Assembly: GCA_024362935.1 (NCBI GenBank)
Contig: JANCRA010000007.1
Location: 13,766,503-13,830,502, forward strand
Reading direction: 5' to 3'
From: Setophaga petechia
Taxonomy: Eukaryota > Chordata > Aves > Passeriformes > Parulidae
Length of the DNA: 64,000 nt
The position numbers were made by a program, and so were the translations under genes. The notes beneath the pieces were generated by a model that searched no databases, had not been told where the DNA came from, and worked only from the letters and a program-made list of their open reading frames with translations. Below, piece after piece: positions 12,131-26,700 of this stretch (position 1 is the stretch's first letter; each line of letters begins with the position of its first letter).

Positions 12131-15100
12131 CAAATATTAACACAAGTTAAGACTAAAACTAGAGTCTAACAAAATTAAGTTTCTTTGCAGAGCTGCATGT
12201 TCATATAAACCAGCACCTAACTCGTGGACACACCACGTAGTTCAAGTGTATCAGACACTAGATGGTGGCAACTAAGAGTGGCATGATCTCCTTTTCCATG
12301 GGTGTTGAGCATCATGCCCCCATTTCCTTTGCCATTTATATGGTTTTCATAAGCACATCCAAAAGATGGTGTCCTGCAATGAGATCCTTTACATTTCAGT
12401 GTTCTCTGGAAAGTTCTACCTTAGTTGGCCTCTAGCGTTCCTGTACTTTTCCCAGCTAGCATTCACATCATGCTCTAAGTACAAGTATTGGTGCCACCCA
12501 CCAAGGAGAAAGGGGCCACCTGAGTCTTCTACTTGAAAAATGAGGCTGATGGGTCTAGTTGTAGATTTTTGCAGCTGTGGCCCCAATTCTCTTCTAACAT
12601 AGGCTTGTCCAGAGCCTGGCAAAGGGAGGCTCCAGCTATGTATCAACTAGCATGCAAATAATAATATAAATTTCCCTGGGATAAACCAAATCTGTAAATG
12701 TATGGGTAAATAAGCCTTAAAACAAAGACAGCCTAAACAGAAATATACTTTTATCCCCGCTAACTGGAGCTATTTGAGGAAAATTCTAATTACATAAACA
12801 TGTTAAGAAGGTGACGGAATAGTCCCCTTAGTCTCTGCCATTCTTTATCTAGGGTAGGGTTCATATAAACATGTTACGTACAAAGCAGTACTGACAAGGA
12901 CGGGATTTTTTAAAATACCCTGTATTAAAATAGCTGTGAACAAAATGGCCTTGCAAATTATACTCCAACACACTATGGGACTGCTTTCCATTCATATTTA
13001 CATAAGGACAAATTAGTGAGCACTGACAGAGAAGACTATTTACCACAGCCCTGGTACATCAGTTGGCAACCTGTATACGTAACTACCCCAAAGTCACTCT
13101 GAAATTCAAACATACAAGCTTAGGCAGGTGCAAATCACGTTAGCTTTCTGATGAAAGCATAGAACACCCATTGCAACAGTGAGATGACAAGACAAGGATG
13201 TCCGCATATTAAAATTACACTACAGATCTAAAATCCCTTGAAGCTGGAGCAAAATACCTGTAACTTTATAGGCTGGACGTTTTCCAAGAAATCATTTCCC
13301 AATTCTGCCTCAGTTCTGCTAAAGAAACCCTAACGTGTTACTCAGCTGTGTAGTTTTAAAAGATTAGAAAGAGATGACTGATTCTGTCTGTAGACTGACT
13401 TTTTCCTTCCCTATGAAAGAACTGATCAATTTTTTTCTAGTTCTCCGGCTTGGAGCAGGAGAGTCAAAGTATTTATCCAAGTAATAGGAAAGGATTACAC
13501 ATGTAGATGGATTTACGAAACATCAATCCCAGCAGGCTTCTGAAATTAAAAGAGCCTAATGTATGAGGAGTGATATATTTTACAATAAGGGAAATGTCAA
13601 GCTGTGGAAAAACTATTCCAGAAGGTAGCTGCAAGTTAAGTACAGAGTTCACTTCTGTTGTCACGTGATCCTCTCCTTAGAATTAAGAACTGAACTTACC
13701 ATTTTGAAACATGTAGAGTAGCAGCTATAAAAATCCACCACAAGAACATTCATACTTGGAAATTTTTTCTTCTTTTACACAAGTGTAAGGGATTGTCAGA
13801 GGTCAAAGAATTGAACATCCCTGCTGAGTCACTTCCATGAAAGGCATGCTGTGGAACGGTGTAGGTGTACTTACTCTTCACAGTTATACAGACAGGACCA
13901 AAAGAAAAAAAAAGGAAGGAAAAAAAAAAAGACAGACTTCCTCATTATGGAGTCCTTAGGCCTCAGTAGGGACTGATATTTTAAATAGAGAAGCAAGGAT
14001 TTTCTACTCAAGGAAAAAAAACATTTTCAAAGATATTTCCAGTAACCACTAACACAATTAATTATGGCTTTTAGGACAAAGTAAGTGTGGTCATTGGGTC
14101 ACTGTTACGTTAAACTTGTATAACAAAAGATTTTCTTTTTTTTGTCTTTTTGCAAAACAACAACACAAGACACTTGCAGGCCTCAAAATAGCTTTTAATG
14201 AAAAACAGAACTACTTCTTGGCACAGAATGACATAAACACCAACTGCCCCTCACCATCTATCTATGGCAGCTCTTCTCTCTCCATAGGTGGCAGCTGCCT
14301 TTCCCAGGCAGACAATACACTGTGTTTGTCTGGCAGGGGCAGTCTAATGAAGCAGAGTGGGAGCATAGCTCCCATCAAAATGCAAGATTGGACTGAATGC
14401 TTGTCCAAGCTCTTAGAGATGCAGTGGTTTTATTTAAGAGACTAAAAGAACTTAGTCTTAAAACCTTTTAAATTCTAATTGCTGATGAAAGCAAAATTTT
14501 CTTGCATTTGGAACACATTAAAAGAAAGATCTATCAGTGTATAACATCAAAATCCTAACATAAAACAGTATTTTAATAAATGCTTTCTAAAAAAACTAAC
14601 CTTCTACATCCCAGCAGTGCATTTATAACAGAGGCTGGTGCTAGAAGTAGAAGAACTATTGAATTACATTCAGATACATTTCCTCACTGCAGCATCTCCT
14701 GCATTTAAAAGAAAGCTGCCCCCTGGCCCTTGCTGAACAAATAGCTTTATATAGCACCATTAAAACTACACTCCTTGTGACGTACCTGTCCCTTTGGATG
14801 TTTAGCAGAAGTGCATCAATAAGTTCATCTCTGTTCAGGAGACATGTTAAACACATAAGTACTTAATCTGAGTTATCTCATCATCATTACTCCTCTCCAT
14901 GGTAGGTACAGTGAGCTGTCATTTGCATGTGAATTTTCTGCTGATTTTAACTTTCAGCATTTATCAGCCATAAAACTTTGGCCTGTCTAGCTCACTCCTT
15001 TAAACAGAGTTTGGAATTAACTGTAATCACACCTGTACATCAGATTGAATGCAAACTGTCTGTGTGAAAACCCACACAATGTTTTTTGTTCTAAGAATAT

Positions 15101-18100
15101 CTGTAGAAAAACACCTTATAAGTGCTAACTCAAGGCCTAATCAGGGGTAAATCAGATAATTAATAAATACTTGCCCACAACATTCTCCTATTACTTACAA
15201 GAAAATTACTCAGTGTTGCTTCACAACACAGTTATATATAGACCATAGAAGCTCAACAGATATTTGCATTTCCCTGAGTGCAAGCAAAGGAGGCTCACAA
15301 ATGGTAAGTTCAAAAGGCAGGCAGAGCCATCCCAAATCTCGATCCCCTTAAACTTGAGGATTCCATGCTGTCTCGTGGCAACCACCCAACTGAACTGCCA
15401 GGAATTGCTGACAGCAGATTCATAGCCTCTCCAGCATTATGGATTGTGCAGAGAAGGCCCTCAGAAACCTGTCCCTGGTGGAAGGTGGACAACTGTCTCC
15501 CTTTTGATTGAGGCTACCCAAATTTCTCTATACAGCTGAGGCCACTGCTGGTGGTAAACATGCCCAGTTGCACATCTGTGATCCTTTAAGATTATCCAAG
15601 GAATTACTGCTACATCTTAACTCCTTCACACATGAGGAACTGCAGAGAATACAAAGGCTTGATTACTGGATGGGGAAAATCAATTTTGTCACTAGTCAAA
15701 GCTATTGACCACTGGAGTCTGGTACAGAAACAAGATGCACAAAAGTCTACTCAAAACCAAGGCAAAGTTAATGACAAAAATTTTATAGTATCTGTATAAA
15801 AATGGCATAGAGGGACATACCTAAGACTGGAGTACAGCACAAATAGGATGGGTGAATTCTGATAGTGGAAATGCAGCATTAGCAGCAATATCTAATGTGC
15901 TGGTAGGATCCAAGAAGGACTGTTCTCAGACAGCAGCTATCATAATTGCCTTTAATAGCAAATTATGCTTCAGTGTTTTTTTAAAAACAGCATAATAAAA
16001 ACCTTTAAAGCCTTGAGGCACCCATTGAGAAAATTAATCTGTAGTAAACTGTATTTCCAATATAAGCTAAGAACCAGTGTCCATGCCTTCAGGAGGAAAT
16101 CAGCCTATAAGAGTATATTCTGATGTTGTGTTTCATCTAAGGGACTGCTGGAGCATGGCATTTCTCTACTCTTACTTTAGAGGTCCAGGGCTAGAGTTCA
16201 CTCTGAGGTTACAGATTTTTTTCAGCCTGGCTCGAGACAGGTAATTAAATAGGCTGAAAGCTCATGCCTACTATGACAACGGGTTACATTTCATTTTTCT
16301 ATTACTGCCCTGCACACCCATTGTATGGGTAGAATTTAGACTCCATACTAAAGAGATATAAGTGCACAGGACAATATATATATTGACTATATTTTTTTAT
16401 TTTTTAATTAGGGATTTTTTAACCCAAAATTCTGACAGAGGAAAATTACAAACCACTGAAATAATTCATGTGCTTTCTGCTCTAGGTGATTCCACATTAG
16501 TAACACAATCTGTATTCAGGTTGTTATACATTTAAAGCCAGAGCTCTAATTGAATAACTGGTGCCTGGTGAGTATGTAGGTTAAAAAAAATCCAGCCCAA
16601 GATCCACACTAGACTTGAAGTGCTTTTAGTAATTCTACCTTTGAGCAAGCTTTAAAATTAAATGAATTTACAACATGCCATTATTCCTAGACCTTATGGA
16701 GAATATGCTTTACTGCCAACAGAGACAGCTTCAATCATACTCAGCATTAAGCTGAATTAGTGTGCCAAAGTACCTACTCCCCTCCTCCTTTTAGCTGGTC
16801 TTGGTTTAAGGCACAAGGTCAAAAATGGAGATGGGCTACACACTGTTTCTGAGTCCCTCATCTGCCTATTAAGGGGGAATCTTGAGTTTTATGGGTTTAT
16901 GTCAGCCAGCTATTATTAACTTAATTTATTAGAGGAAATAGTGAATTATATGTTTGAAATAATGTATAATCAAGCTATTCTGGCAATGCCCTATTGACTT
17001 ATAAGCAAACCTGTCCTACTCAGTACCTCTATAAGTCCATCTTTCCCTCTGGGCTCACTTAAGATGCTGTTATCTTTTGTATTTATCATCCTTGTGAACA
17101 AAACTTGCCATTCTGTTCCCCTAACAAAACTCCCTTTACATTCTACTCCAAGATGGTTCCCCTCAACCATTCCATTCTTTTCCCCCTCTCTGCATCCTTG
17201 GGGAATGTTGTCATTGTCCACTCTTGAGAAGTGTGTTTGATGTGCCTGCATGAGATCCAGGAGACAATAAGAACTTGAAAAAGAGAACAAAGGTAATCCT
17301 AATGGAAGATGTGGAGGTAGACTCCGTATTCTTCCCAACACTGGGAGCAGCTGCTTTTCTATGTAGATCACACATGTGCTTCTAGGATTTGTTACCAGTT
17401 AAGTCAAATGTAAAAATACCATTTCTAGGGTTCCCCTAATGGCTCATCAAGCTGGATGAAGCCCTGATTGCAATATCCATATCTTATTTAATTAACACTG
17501 CCAATGAAGAGGCCAGTTAAGTCTGTGCATTACAAATAATTAGTAAGTCTTGAAAATAATTATTGTATCAGCTACACATTTCCATTTTAAGGGAACCAGA
17601 AAAGACCCTTCCAAATGATGCACAGGAACATGCACAATAATTAACTTAAATTTCGCTACCAGTCCAGATAACCTTAGCAATTACACACTTCAACTTTTGC
17701 CTTGAGCATTCTTTATTTGGGGCTCTGAGTTTATAGACAGAAGTTTTGATAGTCACACTTAGTTAACATTTAGGAATAGAAATAAAAGTGCTAAAGAAAT
17801 TTACAAATACACATGAACCATTCTCACTTAAATATGCTGTATTTAAGCATATACACCAAGTTGAGGTTGTTTTTCAATCATCACATGCTCTGCTATTTCA
17901 AATAGTTCAGCATGTTGAAAACTGTTTAGAGTGATCTAGAATGAGACTGCTCAGCCATTACTTTCAGATATGGATCATGCTTTGACATCTGAAATAATTT
18001 ATCAGCACACTAAAACCAGCCCCAAGAACAGTTTTTCAACAGAATTATAAACCTTGCACAAAGATACCAACAATATTCACATCATTTTGACTGTTCTTCA

Positions 18101-20640
18101 GAGCACAGGTTCTGATTTCACATCAGAAATACAGTTGTCAAGGTCAATCTCAGTCATTTTGGACAACCCCAATAAAGCTTTATTATTATAACAGACATTT
18201 AGAAGTAGCCCATGTTTCTATACTATACTAGGATAACCTTATTTAACATTTCATGTAAAAAGCCTCAGTAATTTGGGATAAACTTGCATCATTCTTATGA
18301 GAACCTGGCAAACAGAGGCACATTTTCTCAAGTTACGAGTATTACATCTAGGCACTTAGGGCAAAAGACTAATAGAACATGAGGAGATTTTCTGTTTGCA
18401 CAACCTTTGAAATTAACTGTTTGAAAGTACATGAAAGTGCATGAAGATATTTTAATCTTCTCTAGATGTTTATAGCTGGGAAGTATAAAGAGTTTCCTCT
18501 ATATTAATTAGATAATCTTTAATTATACTAACAATAGTGAACACCCCTGTGGGCAGCAAAAAGCATCCCTTACTGTAACTCACATGGAATGACACATACT
18601 CAGTCCCTGAACATTGGTAGAAAAACTTCCTGAGGCTGTACTAGCTTTATTGGTAGAACTGCAGAGTCCATAAAGAAGTGTACATGGGTTACGATAATTC
18701 CAGTGCCCCACTGAAGCTTGGGGATGGATCTAAAATGCACAATAGTTCATGTGCCAACAGCTAATACATTCATTTCTCACACTCAACCCAGCATCAGCAG
18801 ACCTGCAACAGTGACAGATTATCTAAAAGTTTTCTACATGATCCAGACTGCAAGATATGAATGGTACTAATACATAAAGAATATAAAAGAAACCTCATAC
18901 TCAAAGCATATTCATCAGTCACTACCAAAAAAGTTATATTCCTTCAAATGTTCATTCATTTTGGTAAAGCACTCATACTCTGTCTCATGTTATTCAAATC
19001 AGAAAATAGAATATACAGAGCAATCTGCTATTGCTATCTTCTGCTAATGGTTTCTCAGTGACTTGGTTCCCCCTCTATGCAGCCATCACCAGAACGCTGA
19101 TTACCTAAAGAGAACCTAGGAGCACTGAAGATTTATAGCTAAATACTGCATAGATATCTTTTAGTTACAAGAAGATCTTGGTGTAATTTCTATCCATTTT
19201 TCTTTGAAGATTACTCAACTCTATCCTAAGTTGTTATTCTTAGAAAGAAATTGCAGGAGAAAAATCCTTCCATAATAATTTAATTTTAAACTGCATTCTG
19301 CTTTTCAAATCTAGACAGCCTTACTATAAACTAAGATAAGAGATAAAAGTAAAAAGACCTTTTTTGTCACATTATTAGTTTCTCAAGACTGTCATCAAGA
19401 GGTTTGATTTAATAACCTCCACAAAACATGTGCCATGTTCACCCTCTTGTCAGCATCTCCCAAGGGCTGTGGAACTAGGATGTCAAAGAGTACAGATGTG
19501 GTTAAGATCAGCCAGACTTAAACCCTGGCTTCCTGTCTCCCAGGTATCCTTTGCTAGCTTTGCTCTGGGGATTCATTTGGAAGCAGTAACAGTACTATTA
19601 CTGAATTTGAGTGAATGGGATATTCAAATTCAAATAGAACCTGCTGAATAAGTTTTTATGTCAAAACTGACATACAAGTAAGTTTCTCAATGGTTTAGTA
19701 GGAATGGGATTGAGTACACACAGGAAAATGAACAAACAATATTAGCTCTATCCTTTGCATTATTAGGACATAAGAAAATTGGGAAACAGCCGTAACACTG
19801 TAATCTTATTTTAGGTACTCAATTTCTACATTAACAACTTTCGACATCCAGTTATCAAAATTGAGCCTTTGGTGAGCAATGAACAGCCATGGATATTTAA
19901 CAGTGATTTAAAACTTTGAATAACACAATATCATACTTCTGCCACTTAAAATAGCAGAGACAATTTTCTTTCATACACCCTATCTCTGGGCTTCACTCTC
20001 CCTACCACTAATGCACATAAGAATTCCTTATGGTGTTGAAGTGCAGAGTCCTGGCATTCTCATAAAACACTGAAGAAATGAGCAGCTGGGACATTAAGGT
20101 ACAGAGAAGACAAAACTTTTCCAGAAATTTTTTGAATAAGCATCCATTCCAAAGACTTGGGTCAACAGAAAGGCTGCAGCTCATGCAAGCAGGTTTACAA
20201 GGATACTTCATGAGCAAAAGTTGGTCAATCTCTGTTCCAATACCTCGGCTGTGTGGGGATTGGCCTCTTGTGCACTGGATGAAAGTACCCAATATGGGAC
20301 AAGTCTTCCAGATGGAAGTTCATGGACAGAAGCAGGGAAGCTCCTACCCAGTACAAAACAGGGAAATAGACATACAATGCTGAGGGTACCTGCAAAACAA
20401 AGTCTGCAGCTAAGTGAGCAGCAGACCTCTGGGCAGTTTCAGCCACAGACCAGCTGACCACACCACAGAAAGCAATACTGTGCTCGTCCTGACCATACAC
20501 ACATTGCATTCCCTTCACGCATTTGAACAGCTTGAAAGGCTATTATCACATTCACAGTGTCCTTTGTTGTGTATACTCCATTGAGTTAGGATCAAATTTC
20601 AAGGGCAAGAAACAGCACGGTAAATAAATTCCTCTCTAAC
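12131..20640. other. noncoding DNA, no gene recognised
   Basis: About 8.5 kb without a supportable gene. The segment 12200-12650 next to the LTR has a minus-strand 76-codon frame, but no retroviral motif was recognised in it, so it is not claimed as ERV interior. At 15300-15710 there are modest open frames on both strands with no recognisable product. A 126-codon minus-strand frame at 16991-17371 has no visible domain and no splice or promoter context. Purine-rich simple sequence lies at about 13899-13931. Otherwise nothing distinctive is seen. Confidence 0.65.
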
Positions 20641-20661
20641 ATGTTCTTATTTTTTTCCTAG

Positions 20662-20759
20662 TCAGGTTCCACAGCTCAATCTTGCTTCAGCTTTGAAGAG
20701 GCTCTCCAATATGCAGTGGAATATCACATTAAGCAAAAACTTCTGAAAAGCATCTCCAG
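20662..20759 (+). CDS. candidate isolated coding exon (unidentified gene)
   Basis: A 98-nt stretch has three features of a spliced exon. Upstream is a branch-point-like ctaac at 20636-20640, then a pyrimidine-rich tract ending in ctag, so the exon would start at 20662. One frame is open throughout and includes the peptide SFEEALQYAVEYHIKQKLL, which has the look of a charged amphipathic helix. A CAG/gtcagg donor-like site follows at 20759/20760. The other two frames contain stops. If the donor is not used, the frame ends at a TAG at 20773-20775, as a terminal exon would. I do not recognise the protein, and no partner exons were found. An open frame of this size occurs by chance fairly often, so this is a lead and not a firm gene call. 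Confidence 0.25.
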
Positions 20760-20775
20760 GTCAGGAACAGAATAG

Positions 20776-23700
20776 TCTGTATCAGGTGTAAAGTGCAGAT
20801 CATGTTAACCAGCAACACATGGAGTAAAAAAAGAAGTTCCAAGACAAGACTATTTTGCCCAGGACAGTCTTGTTAGGAAGTTTACCAAAAAGCTGAGGAA
20901 GGGAAGCTAAAAAACTCACCACGAAGAGTGAGGCATATGAATAAAACAGTCTGCTTTTACTTCACTTCAATCAGCACAAGCCAGGAATTATTTAACTACG
21001 ATAAGCACAAATACAACACAATGAAGTCAGGTCTAAGGGAAGAAACTCAGGGAAATAATGCCCAAGTCAGCTTGTGCGTTACCAAGTGCGTACTAGGAAG
21101 CAAGAGCAAATTTCAGCAGTCTGTTTACACATGCACATCTCTGCCTGCTGTTCTTTAAGCAGATATTTTCCCACTCTACCAGCCTTATCTAGAAAAAATT
21201 TCCCCCCCAAAAAAAGAGTCTTTGCAATCATACTGCCATCTATCTTCTAAATGCTGTCTGGAAACCGATAGTCCTCTCTTTCCTTAAAAAGTCTTAATTT
21301 CTGTCTCCTTGCTACCATTTAACTTTATATCTGTATTATCTAACCACACATAGACTTCGAGATATCATTTTCAACAAAGATGCTATAAAATAAAGTGTTA
21401 CTGCACTATATCATACTACATCACTGTCAGAGCTCTTATCTGAAGTTCATTCTCCTCTGCAGTGAATTATTTGTTCCCCAAGATAAACGATAAAACAGCT
21501 CCGAAGAATTCTTTATTTCCAGTTCAGTCTGGTGTGTATGTGTCCAAAAAAGCCCAACTTATTGCTTCAGTGTTTTATCTACAGCATGCAAGATGGATTT
21601 TTGTGTTCTTTTGGTGAAGGACTGGCACTCAAAAATTTAATGCTTTATATCCTCTATTTAGGGTTATTTACTTCTGCTTCAAGGCAAGCCTACCATCTAC
21701 TGTAAGGTGCCATAGCGTCAGAAAAAAATCCACCATGAAAACATTTCTCTCTGAAAATAAAAACACTAAAAATCATCTCTATTCAACTCAGGGAAACCTC
21801 AGCAAGAAATTTGTTGGAAAGATTTGGTGGCGTTTTCTTCGAATGTGTTCACGCAGTTTAAGCAATACTTCTTAATACAACTATAAGCTATTCCTTTTTT
21901 AAGTTACTGTATCTTATGATGTCTTTAATAGTTGCTAAGATTTTCTCCCAGTGTGTTCGCTATTTATTTTCATGCATTCACAACCACAAGTAAACAAATA
22001 CCTACCACACTCATAAAGCTCCTATCTCCTGGAGACATCACCTCTACTTACCATGAAATTCTCCTGTCCAAGTAAACAATCTGCTGTTTGCAATTTAAAG
22101 AACATTAAAAGAACCAAATGTAGCAGCCTAGAATTAGACAGACATAGCTGATGACATTAAGTTTTAAACCATAAAGTGTCAGAGTTTGCACACCATATTA
22201 TCTCACTCTTCCACACTAATTTCAGCGATTGAAGGCTTTTCAAAGGAGGGTACTACAACCATTTTTCTTAACTGACCAGTTACAAGACAGAATCAGATCT
22301 AGACATCCTGTTGTAAGGCGACACAGAAAGTGTTTCTTGAGTATCTACTGGCAGCCCAAGAAACCTCAGTTACAATATAAGGCACGGGGTTTAACAGCTT
22401 GGTCAACAAGCCTTGTAGCAATACTGAGAAGAGAAGTTTGGGCCTAGAGCACAGTAATGGAAGTAGTTTATAGAAAAAGGAAATTATATTTTGGGTAGTA
22501 ATTAATATCATAGAATATCCTAGTTTAATACTCCAGTATCTTGAAAGAAAGATTTTAAATTCATTATCTGATTCTTCTTACTGACCTCAAATATTCTGTA
22601 CAAATAAACCTTACTCTCTGGGATTCCTACTAAACTTTCATCTGCAAAGTTAAACTCCCAGTTCACAGACAGCTGCAGAAAGCTTTAATATTTTTATTCA
22701 ATGAATCTGAGCTCAGCAGTCAGAAACTAACGTTCTGAGACACAGGAACCAGCTGTTGTTCTCTGAGCAAAAACATTTGGAAAATTAATCACTTAGAAAT
22801 ATAGGAAATACAAGAGACTACCCAACTTTAGCCCTCATTGAGGATGGCAGACATTGCCCAGTAGGATAGGTTTTAGAACAAAAAAACCCCAAAACTAAAA
22901 AATAAAAACAAACCCCCCACCAGAAAAACACAGCACACTGAAGCACAAGTGCTAAACAAGAAACAGAAAAGAAGCTGCAATAACATACTTAGTTTCTGAT
23001 AAGTATATGAGACAAATTGTGCAAAGAACTTGTTCATTCCTGCAACTTGGCTAAAGAACCTGGTGCTGGCTGCATTCGAGGTCATTATATGACAAAGAGG
23101 AATTAAAATGCCAACTTAAGGAAAGGCCAGCAGCTGCAGCATCCAAAAGCACAGCACACCAAAAAGGAAACAGCATTCAAAACAGACAGTGCAGACCAAT
23201 CTAGCTACACCACACAAATAGCCATGTTATTACTATGTAGAGATAAAAAGAGCAATTTAAAGAAGGTAGAATTGTGCCAAAATAAGAGCACTGAGCTTCG
23301 TCAGTACTCCTAGAATTTTTATGCAAGAAAACTGGGTCACATAAGACCGGAAACCGCTAAAACAGATTATGCAGATACTGCTTGACTGAATTACTGTGGT
23401 TGCTTCAAAAATCTCACCTTGTGTTAATAAAAGACTTTGCACACATTGCATTGTGAAAAAACACACATCTAAGCCACATTTCAGTTGACCCAATTACTTT
23501 TTTTTTTGTCCAAAAGAAATAAGGAGCTTTTAAAATCTGGTACAGCCAAATTTAACAAGTTCATTTCTTCATAAACCAGAATGTGTATCTATCACACTAA
23601 TTTACTGTCAAGACGAGCATCATTTAAAAGCCCAAATCAAGCATGAATGCCACATATGTGCACAAAGACAGAATGCTTTCCCAAAAATTAGCTAAGTGTT

Positions 23701-26700
23701 GCAGAAGGGACTGCTCAATTCAAGGCAAAATACAAGACCACAGTTGGGAGTAGTCTCTCTCTAGTACACTACCAAAAAACAAGTGATACAAACCAAGAAC
23801 TTACACAGCCTCTTTTTGCAGAAATTTGAAACTGTTTTTTCAAACAAAACACAGTCTCTTCTCTGTCTCAGCCGAAAAACCATCAAAGTAGCAAACAGTC
23901 CTTGTTCACGGTGATAGGGAAGATTGATGATAATGTCTTTACAAACAATTCTATGGGTGAAGGTATGGGTGTTAACATTTTTGAAATGGAGCTTAATGTC
24001 TCTACTAAGTTTAAGCAGCAGGTTGTCTCCTGAAACAAGTGGGTCTGCACAAGCCTGAATTTCAGAACTTTGGGGTTAAAATGATGGGTTGAAGGGGGAA
24101 TATGTGGTAGGCAGTTTGGGAAGGCTGTACCTTCCTGGTACATCAGTCAAAGGGGAAAGGAAGAGGGCAACATGCAGCCAGGAGTTAAGGAGAAGTGGAG
24201 GCTGGGCCCTCCGAAATTGCAGGTGAGAAAATCCTAGAGCAATGTGCCCTAGAGGACTCTCTCCCTTTATTTAAATATAATCAATCCCCTTTATGGACAC
24301 TGGCTTTTCTTAGCCTGTTTTTCCATATACTGCTGTGCTAGGAACGATACAGTATAGCACGAAGACACGGGAGAACTACCCACGATTCAGCAAAGCCACA
24401 GCTGTTTAAAGTACATCTGTAGTGTGATAGCAGACAAATCTCTTCTAATCCCTGTGAGGAGCCAGTACTACTGGTCTTTGCTCTGCTGCAACTTGGCTTG
24501 CCCTCCCAAACACCCCAACTAACATCCAGATTTGAAATAGTACTACCGAGGAGACTGCTTTTCCTACTCTTGGCTTTCTCAATGCAAACAGACCACATCA
24601 GTTTAGTTGTAATTCTTGAAGCGTACAACTTGTTACTAACTCTCAAGCAAAAGGATTCATTTTTAGCAGGTACAAACGAAACTACATGACCGACTTCATT
24701 TGCTTTCCATTTCACCCTTGGTCTCTTCTTTGTACATGCACTTCATTACCATTGCAAAAGAATTGGTTTTGTTTGGCAAGCTTCTCGTGTCAGCCAGTAT
24801 TAGGAACACAAAGATCCTTTTGTATATTGTACTTGCTATTTTTCCTTCCTCACTCCTCTTCCTAGACAAAATGTACCTCATTAAAAATTACTTTGCAACT
24901 GAAAAACGTTTCAGTTACTTAGTGAGTTCTTGCTTTCTGCCTGTCAGTTAACATAGTGAGTTACAGAAAGGTACTTATTATCATGCAAACTAAATAAATA
25001 GGAATTTATCTAACTGTACCAATCAGTAACTTGTTTAAAACATAGGAATGGTAATGTACATTGCAGCAAAGGTAATGCACTCTCAAAACAGTCTGCAAAT
25101 AACACTGACATTGTAACATTAGGAATACCATATGCAAAAGTATCTAACACTGATCGAGCATAGTATTGAATTTCTGAAATAGCAGAACTTTACTCTTACT
25201 ACAGATAAAAGGTCCCTTTGCATATAAGTTAGGAACAGAGGGTGCTAAGTCGACATTGACAAAGCAAAACAATCAATTGCACCTGGTTTCTCATCAGTTA
25301 TCAGCAGGATATATCTACTGATTAACAGATTAATTTAGATCTAAGATTAAGTCTGTGCCCATGCTTGGGACCACCTATTTTGAGAACCTTACTAGACCTG
25401 GGTGTATTTTCATCCCATTTGAAGACATTTATAAGCTTATTTTTCAATGTTGCCTCATCAGCATAGACAGAAGCATTGAGAACCAGCACAAATAATTTAC
25501 TAGGTAAAAACTGAGAAAGAGCAAACACCAGGGACAATGTCTGAATGCCCCATACTACTTTTGAATAAGACTTTCTATTGAAACATTATTTCCACAAACT
25601 AGATCGTTTTTACAAATAAAATAGGGCTCTTTCCAACACAGAGAAATTTAAAATTTCTTCCATTTAATGTGGTTTTCTTCTTCATATCCCTAAAACATTG
25701 CCATTTCTCTTTTACCAGAATGCAAACTCACATTTTACTACAAAAGCTTCACTTGGTTTTATCCTACACTTTGTTATTATGAATGTGACAACAGAAATCC
25801 TGGAGTTTACAGTGCCTTGTCTAAGTGGGTTGGGGGAATCAAAATATAAATAATTCAGCAAAGAATCAGAGAGTGGCTCACAAATGACAGTTCAGATAAT
25901 GGATGATCCAGGGAGCTCACTATGATACAGTATACTTCTGCAAGTGGAAAAAGTGTGCTAGTTCTGCACCTGTTCAAAGGAACAGAGCTTTGGGTTTTCT
26001 TCAAACTGCTCCAAATACAGTACAATCAATAACCGGAGGAGTTCTAAAATATAGCCACTGTAGTCTTACAGAACTTGCACTTGAAAACAGACCTGAAAAT
26101 TAGCTGCTCCAAAATTAAGGGAAGTTTTGTTCCAACTCAAATCTACAGCCCATGGAGTTCTGGGGAAAAAAAACAAGCAAAAACAAAACAAAAACAAAGA
26201 AAAAAAACCACCAAAAAACCAACGAAACTAAGTCTTAGAGACAAACCTCTTTCCTAAGGCCTCCTTTCCTAAGGCTACACCTGTAAAAGTGAAAAGTGCA
26301 GTTTTATCAGAGAACCAAACTAATGTTAAATACATACTATCAAATGGACCTTCAAACTTTATACTGCAGACCAAACCAGTCATTTAGTTTTCATGACAGA
26401 AACACCTTTTCATGACTGCTTTCTCTCTTTCCTGCTGTAGTGCAGGCCAAACACTGTCATGTTCATCAAGTGGCAACTACAAAATCTTCATGAAAATGAT
26501 AGAACTGGAAACACCAGGGGGAAAATGAGTCAAAGGAAAAAAAGTCTTGCTTAAAGTAAGAGTAATAAATTGATTATAAGCCAAACAGTGACTGTAGTGT
26601 GACTGCTATAACTTCATAGTCCCATTCCAGTGTTTTCATCTCAGCAGAAGGCTCTGACTAAGTCTTGCTCATTAGCACACATCATCTCCAATACTTACTG

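Noticed and set aside
12131..12660. Possible ERV internal region beside LTR copy 1
   Set aside because: No polypurine tract next to the LTR, no primer-binding site and no recognisable retroviral protein motif.
16991..17371. 126-codon minus-strand open frame
   Set aside because: No domain, no promoter or splice context; this length is expected by chance in 64 kb.
22507..22533. Short match to the CR1 tail (atcatagaatatcc)
   Set aside because: Only about 20 bp match and the following sequence does not continue as CR1.
24338..24715. 125-codon minus-strand open frame
   Set aside because: It falls in a repeat-like segment, with opposite-strand frames over the same bases and no recognisable domain.
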